Part shown: one piece after another, positions 61,116 to 64,000 of the stretch
Position numbering within the stretch: the stretch's first letter is position 1
Layout of the letters: each line of letters opens with the position of its first letter
The notes under the pieces: model-generated
Told to the model about the DNA's origin: nothing
Database searches by the model: none
The model's input: the letters and a program-made list of their open reading frames with translations, nothing else
From: Planctomycetaceae bacterium
GTDB taxonomy: Bacteria; Planctomycetota; Phycisphaerae; SM23-33
Reading direction: 5' to 3'
DNA: 64,000 nucleotides
NCBI GenBank assembly: GCA_039680605.1
Contig: JBDKTA010000009.1
Span: forward strand, 142,498-206,497
Position numbers and translations under genes: made by a program

Positions 61116-62120
61116 TCAAATCAAACTGACGACCTGCCCAACCTGGCGCAGGGCCAAGTCTTTCCACGTCGTTTTCGGCCACACGTCCGGACCGCTGGCA
61201 GCGTACTCGACCCAGCCGGGCGAGGCGGCGCAGTCGCAAACCCGCTCGGTGTTCAGGTCGCCGCGACGGCGGTCGAGCAGGCGGCACAGGGTCTCCAATC
61301 TGCGGTGGACCACCCTGTCGGGCCGGACGCCTTCCCATCGCCCCACGCGGTTCTTGAGCAGGCCGAACGAGTGCAGCACGACCGTCGCCACGCGGGCGCC
61401 GCCGGCGACCAGTTGCTCCAGGGCCGACTCCATCTCCTCGCCGCTGACGCAATTGACCTCGAGGGGGCGATACCCGCAGCCCGGAAGGCTTCTGCCGATG
61501 ATCTGCGTGACGGGAAACTCCGTCACCGATCCCAGGCGGTACGGGCCGTTGATCCTGACGGCATGCGAACTGGCGCTGCCTGCGCAACCGAGATTGGCAC
61601 TGAAATCAAGCTGGATGCCCGCCTGGGCCAAGGCTGCGGCACTGCTGTCACCCAGGGCAAAGCAACCGGCCCGGAATGCCGCCGGTCGCCGCCCGGTGCA
61701 GGCCTTCAGCACGTCGCAGCCTTCGATGATCATCTGCGTCTGCTCGTTTGCCTCATAGCGAGGCAGGCGGTCTGTCATGCTCGCCGGGCGCCGAGTGGCG
61801 CCGCGGCTGCGCAGCAGCGCATACTGCCGTGCGCCGGGATGCAGGTGCATCTGCACGTCGTGCCCGCGGGAGAGTATCTCCTGGCACAGTTCCTGGAAGA
61901 GCCCCCGCCCGAAGAGGGCGTCCATCGCGGTATCGACAAAGAACACGCCGGGCAGGCCATGGTCCTCCAGGATCTCCATGATGGCCCGCACGCCGTATTC
62001 GCGCCCGGATCGGCGGCAATACACGCAGGTTTCCATGTCCAGGGGCTTCAGGGCCGGGTTGGCCCATGCACCCCCCATTGACACTTCCGTATCTATCGTG
62101 ACAAAGACAGTCGTCGCCAT
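61116..62120 (-). CDS. Polysaccharide-deacetylase-like protein
   Basis: A 334-residue protein with a NodB-type (beta/alpha) fold. VFVTIDTEVS near the N-terminus gives the catalytic-site Asp, LPGVFFVDTAMDALFG and GHDVQMHLHPGAR the metal-binding His pair, and PAAFRAGCFALGDSSAAAL the motif-3 Arg. No signal peptide is seen, so it probably acts in the cytoplasm, as in some glycan-assembly clusters. It leads an operon with two GNAT-like genes, suggesting stepwise modification of a surface polysaccharide. Confidence 0.82.
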   Translation of the reverse strand: MATTVFVTIDTEVSMGGAWANPALKPLDMETCVYCRRSGREYGVRAIMEILEDHGLPGVFFVDTAMDALFGRGLFQELCQEILSRGHDVQMHLHPGARQYALLRSRGATRRPASMTDRLPRYEANEQTQMIIEGCDVLKACTGRRPAAFRAGCFALGDSSAAALAQAGIQLDFSANLGCAGSASSHAVRINGPYRLGSVTEFPVTQIIGRSLPGCGYRPLEVNCVSGEEMESALEQLVAGGARVATVVLHSFGLLKNRVGRWEGVRPDRVVHRRLETLCRLLDRRRGDLNTERVCDCAASPGWVEYAASGPDVWPKTTWKDLALRQVGQVVSLI

Positions 62121-62216
62121 CGGGCTGCTCCCCCTCTTAGAATTGCAGTAAAGGCCTTCCCCCGCCGGCCTCTGCAGGACTATATGCCCGCTGGACGTTG
62201 GTTTCCGGACTATTTT

Positions 62217-62768
62217 TCAGGATCGTCCCGCCAGACAGTGCTGCACGAGCCGCCGCCCGGCCAGGCGAAACGCCTCCCGCTGAAGCAGAACGTCGCGAGT
62301 GGGAATCGCGATAGCCTCAACGACGTGGAACCCGCAACCGGAAAGGGCCTGGCTGAACGGGTCCAGAATGCTGCTGGCGCTGCCGCCGATGCAGACGGCC
62401 AGAGCCGGTATCGGCCGGGGCGGTTGTTCCAGATGGCCGCGGATGCGGGCCAGGCGGTCGAGCATGGCCCGCATCCGCGGGTGAACGTCCGGGACGTAGA
62501 CCTTGCTGACAAAGGCCACCGCGTCGAACTGCGAGATCCGCTCGATCAGGCGCCCGAGGTCATCGTCCTGGGCGCAGCGTCCATGCGTTTCGCACAGGCC
62601 CTGCCCGTCCACGCACTTGCGGCAGAGGCGCACCGAGTAGTCGGACAGGAATATCGTCTCGCCGCCGGCGCTCGATCCCGACAGCCCGTCGAGCAGGCCG
62701 TCTATCGCCGTGGCGATGCGTCCGTCCGGATGCCGCCCCTCGCCGATCAACAGTGCGTTTACGTTCAT
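62217..62768 (-). CDS. Flavodoxin-like NAD(P)H-dependent oxidoreductase
   Basis: A 183-residue protein of the NADPH-dependent FMN reductase/flavodoxin-like group. NVNALLIGEGRHPDGRIATAIDGLLDGL matches the FMN-phosphate loop and helix. Cysteines C49, C52, C59 and C65 (CRKCVDGQGLCETHGRC) are where related iron-sulfur flavoproteins bind a cluster, but the spacing differs, so an Fe-S centre is uncertain. QDDDLGRLIERISQFDAVAFVSKVYVPDVHPRMRAMLDRL is typical of the family. GGAG lies seven bases before the ATG. It precedes the deacetylase operon by 97 bases and may be the first gene of it. Confidence 0.78.
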   Translation of the reverse strand: MNVNALLIGEGRHPDGRIATAIDGLLDGLSGSSAGGETIFLSDYSVRLCRKCVDGQGLCETHGRCAQDDDLGRLIERISQFDAVAFVSKVYVPDVHPRMRAMLDRLARIRGHLEQPPRPIPALAVCIGGSASSILDPFSQALSGCGFHVVEAIAIPTRDVLLQREAFRLAGRRLVQHCLAGRS

Positions 62769-62849
62769 CGCCCGCTCCACCGGCTTCAACCGCCTCTCTA
62801 CATGCTAGGGCTGACGAAATGAAAATGCGGCCTCGTCCGATCTCCCCCG

Positions 62850-62876
62850 GTGGCATGGTCCAGACGTCCATGCCAC
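62850..62876. repeat. GTGGCATGG...CCATGCCAC palindrome
   Basis: GTGGCATGG, TCCAGACGT, CCATGCCAC: a perfect 9-bp palindrome having the GTGGCA/TGCCAC edge on both sides, 25 bases before the EamA gene promoter box. Confidence 0.88.
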
Positions 62877-62888
62877 ACTTCTTGGGTG

Positions 62889-62894
62889 TATAAT
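62889..62894 (+). promoter_or_regulatory. -10 box six bases before the ATG (leaderless candidate)
   Basis: TATAAT (62889-62894), six bases, ATG (62901). No ribosome site. The -35 region is repeat sequence without a clear match. Confidence 0.55.
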
Positions 62895-62900
62895 GCGGCG

Positions 62901-63848
62901 ATGGTTGTCTTGGGAATCCTGATGGGTTTGGGTTGCGCTCTGGCGCAATCGTTCGGGTACATCTTCTCGCGGCGCTTCGTGCTGCACCACCACGGTGGAC
63001 CGCTGCGCCTGCTGGTGCTGGCGCATGTGATCATGGGGGTCGCGGCGGCAGCCGCCCTGCCGTTCTTCTGGCCCCAACGCATGCCCCCCCTGTCGGCCTG
63101 GGCGTGGCCGGTGGCCGCCATGACCGGCTTTTACCTCATGGGGCAGATGGTGATCTTCCTGGCGCTGCAGCGCGTCGAGGCCTCCAGAATCGCCCCGCTG
63201 CTGGGGCTCAAGGTTCCGCTGCTGGCGATCATGGCGGTCGCCGCCGCTACCGCCCCGGCGCCGCTCCACGACTTCGTCGCGGTCATGGGCATCACGCAGG
63301 CCAAGGCCCCGGCCGGTCTGCAGTGGCTGGGCGTGGCGCTGGCGGTGGCGGCCGCGATGGCCTTATGCCACCACGCCGGACAATGGCTCTCGCTGAAGGT
63401 GGTGGCCGCGATCGTCTTCGTCTGCATCACCTATTCGCTGTCGGACCTGAACATCATCGCCACGCAGCACGTGCTGGCCGACACCGGCGTGGCTCCGGCG
63501 ATCCTCAGCGCATGCATCTGCTACGTGCTGTGCGGCGCGATGGCGGCAGTCGCGCTGCCGTGGCTGGGCACTCGCAACCGCGGCGCGTGGGTGGATGCGG
63601 CCCCGTTTGCGGGCTGCTGGCTGGTGGCGATGATTCTCTTCTTCGCCTGCCTGGCACATGTCTCGGCGATCTTCGGGAACATCCTGCAGTCAACGCGCGG
63701 TCTGCTGTCGATCGTGGTCGGGGCGGCCACCGCGCACATCGGCCTGCTGCACCTCGAGGGCAAAATGGAGCGATGGGCGTTCGTTCGCCGCGTGGTGGCG
63801 GCGATGCTGATGGTCGGGGCGATAGCGTTGTACGCCGCGGGGGCGTAA
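62901..63848 (+). CDS. EamA/DMT-superfamily transporter
   Basis: A 315-residue inner-membrane protein with about ten helices in two EamA-like halves (MVVLGILMGLGCALAQSFGYIF first; the second half begins at LKVVAAIVFVCITYSLSDLNII). RVEASRIAPLLGLKVPLLAIM is the typical end of the first half. Substrate unknown; family members export metabolites. The start at 62901 was chosen because TATAAT lies six bases before it; upstream codons come from a palindromic repeat. No partner gene is nearby. Confidence 0.88.
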   Translation: MVVLGILMGLGCALAQSFGYIFSRRFVLHHHGGPLRLLVLAHVIMGVAAAAALPFFWPQRMPPLSAWAWPVAAMTGFYLMGQMVIFLALQRVEASRIAPLLGLKVPLLAIMAVAAATAPAPLHDFVAVMGITQAKAPAGLQWLGVALAVAAAMALCHHAGQWLSLKVVAAIVFVCITYSLSDLNIIATQHVLADTGVAPAILSACICYVLCGAMAAVALPWLGTRNRGAWVDAAPFAGCWLVAMILFFACLAHVSAIFGNILQSTRGLLSIVVGAATAHIGLLHLEGKMERWAFVRRVVAAMLMVGAIALYAAGA

Positions 63849-63852
63849 AACA

Positions 63853-63880
63853 GGTCCTCGATCCTAGGTCCTCGATCCTA
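63853..63880. repeat. Tandem 14-bp repeat
   Basis: GGTCCTCGATCCTA occurs twice in direct succession just after the EamA stop and just before the transposase remnant. It contains CTAG, the target type known for IS630; whether this is an element end cannot be told from the window. Confidence 0.6.
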
Positions 63881-63886
63881 GAGCAT

Positions 63887-64000
63887 CTAGCGATCATCTG
63901 TAGCGTATCCGCAGCTACGGAAGTAGCCTTGGCACTCCTCCGCGCTCACGGCCCTGAGAGCTTGGCCGATCACACCAATGAGTTCCTCCAACGTACGCCC
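63887..64000 (-). CDS. IS630-family transposase, C-terminal part (cut by window edge)
   Basis: The minus strand is open from the right edge to a TAG at 63887-63889, giving 37 residues: GRTLEELIGVIGQALRAV, then SAEECQGYFRSCGYATDDR. The ending EEC-x-x-YF-x-x-CGY is the characteristic end of IS630/Tc1-like DDE transposases. The rest of the gene lies beyond the window, so whether the element is intact is unknown. Confidence 0.7.
   Translation of the reverse strand, partial: GRTLEELIGVIGQALRAVSAEECQGYFRSCGYATDDR

Overview
The window reads as a piece of a high-GC chromosome from the phylum Planctomycetota, most likely a Phycisphaerae-type lineage. This is inferred from three adjacent PEP-CTERM proteins with the PEPATM sorting motif, a bacterial V-type ATPase of the E-DUF2764-A-B-D-I-K layout, a XylR/AraC-type regulator, a UroD-like protein, a FlgM anti-sigma factor, and very many palindromic repeats that are sometimes translated inside genes (the HGRDAHAT type). 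No rRNA, tRNA or CRISPR array was seen.
Layout. 1-2.4 kb: minus-strand response regulator with its HTH in front of the receiver, flgM with a sigma-28-like promoter and a clean terminator, and a UPF0316 membrane protein. 2.6-10 kb: addB and addA, overlapping, both interrupted or extended by palindromic repeats. 10.2-13 kb: PIN/TRAM membrane protein, cytidylate-kinase-like protein, exported protein. 13-20.4 kb: complete V-ATPase operon ending in a terminator. 20.4-28.3 kb: PA14 metzincin, purA-uppS, beta-helix protein, ACT protein, FAD protein, stand-alone receiver. 28.4-31.5 kb: rpsO, pnp, cold-shock gene. 31.6-36.9 kb: histidine kinase, LarA-like protein, NtrC-type activator, gnd. 37-41.5 kb: Gfo/Idh oxidoreductase, mscL, lemA-htpX, exported protein. 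41.5-49.3 kb (minus): phytase, MacAB-type exporter, UroD-like protein, a metalloprotease-like exported protein and the XylR/AraC regulator overlapping it. 49.4-54.2 kb: zinc-ribbon membrane protein, three PEP-CTERM proteins, a clan-CD-peptidase-like exported protein. 54.2-58.8 kb: decayed duplicate of the 48.1 kb junction, lipoprotein, GT-C-like membrane protein, tilS, DUF486 protein. 59-63.8 kb: deacetylase plus two paralogous GNAT proteins, a flavodoxin-like reductase, an EamA transporter, and at the right edge the C-terminus of an IS630-family transposase.
The most unusual element is a three-copy repeat (1630-1788, 10012-10115, 36930-37086). It has a GC-rich outer inverted repeat enclosing one or two AT-rich hairpins, so it can fold into a three-way junction. 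Copies 1 and 3 differ by compensatory substitutions in the outer stem and in hairpin B, which argues that the fold is maintained. A second repeat class is modular: palindromic cores that vary but carry a shared TGCCAC/GTGGCA edge, some of them inserted in frame in addA and addB. Several genes also show a TANNNT box six to eight bases before the ATG with no Shine-Dalgarno, suggesting leaderless transcripts.
All functional names come from motif and family recognition by eye; no database search was run.
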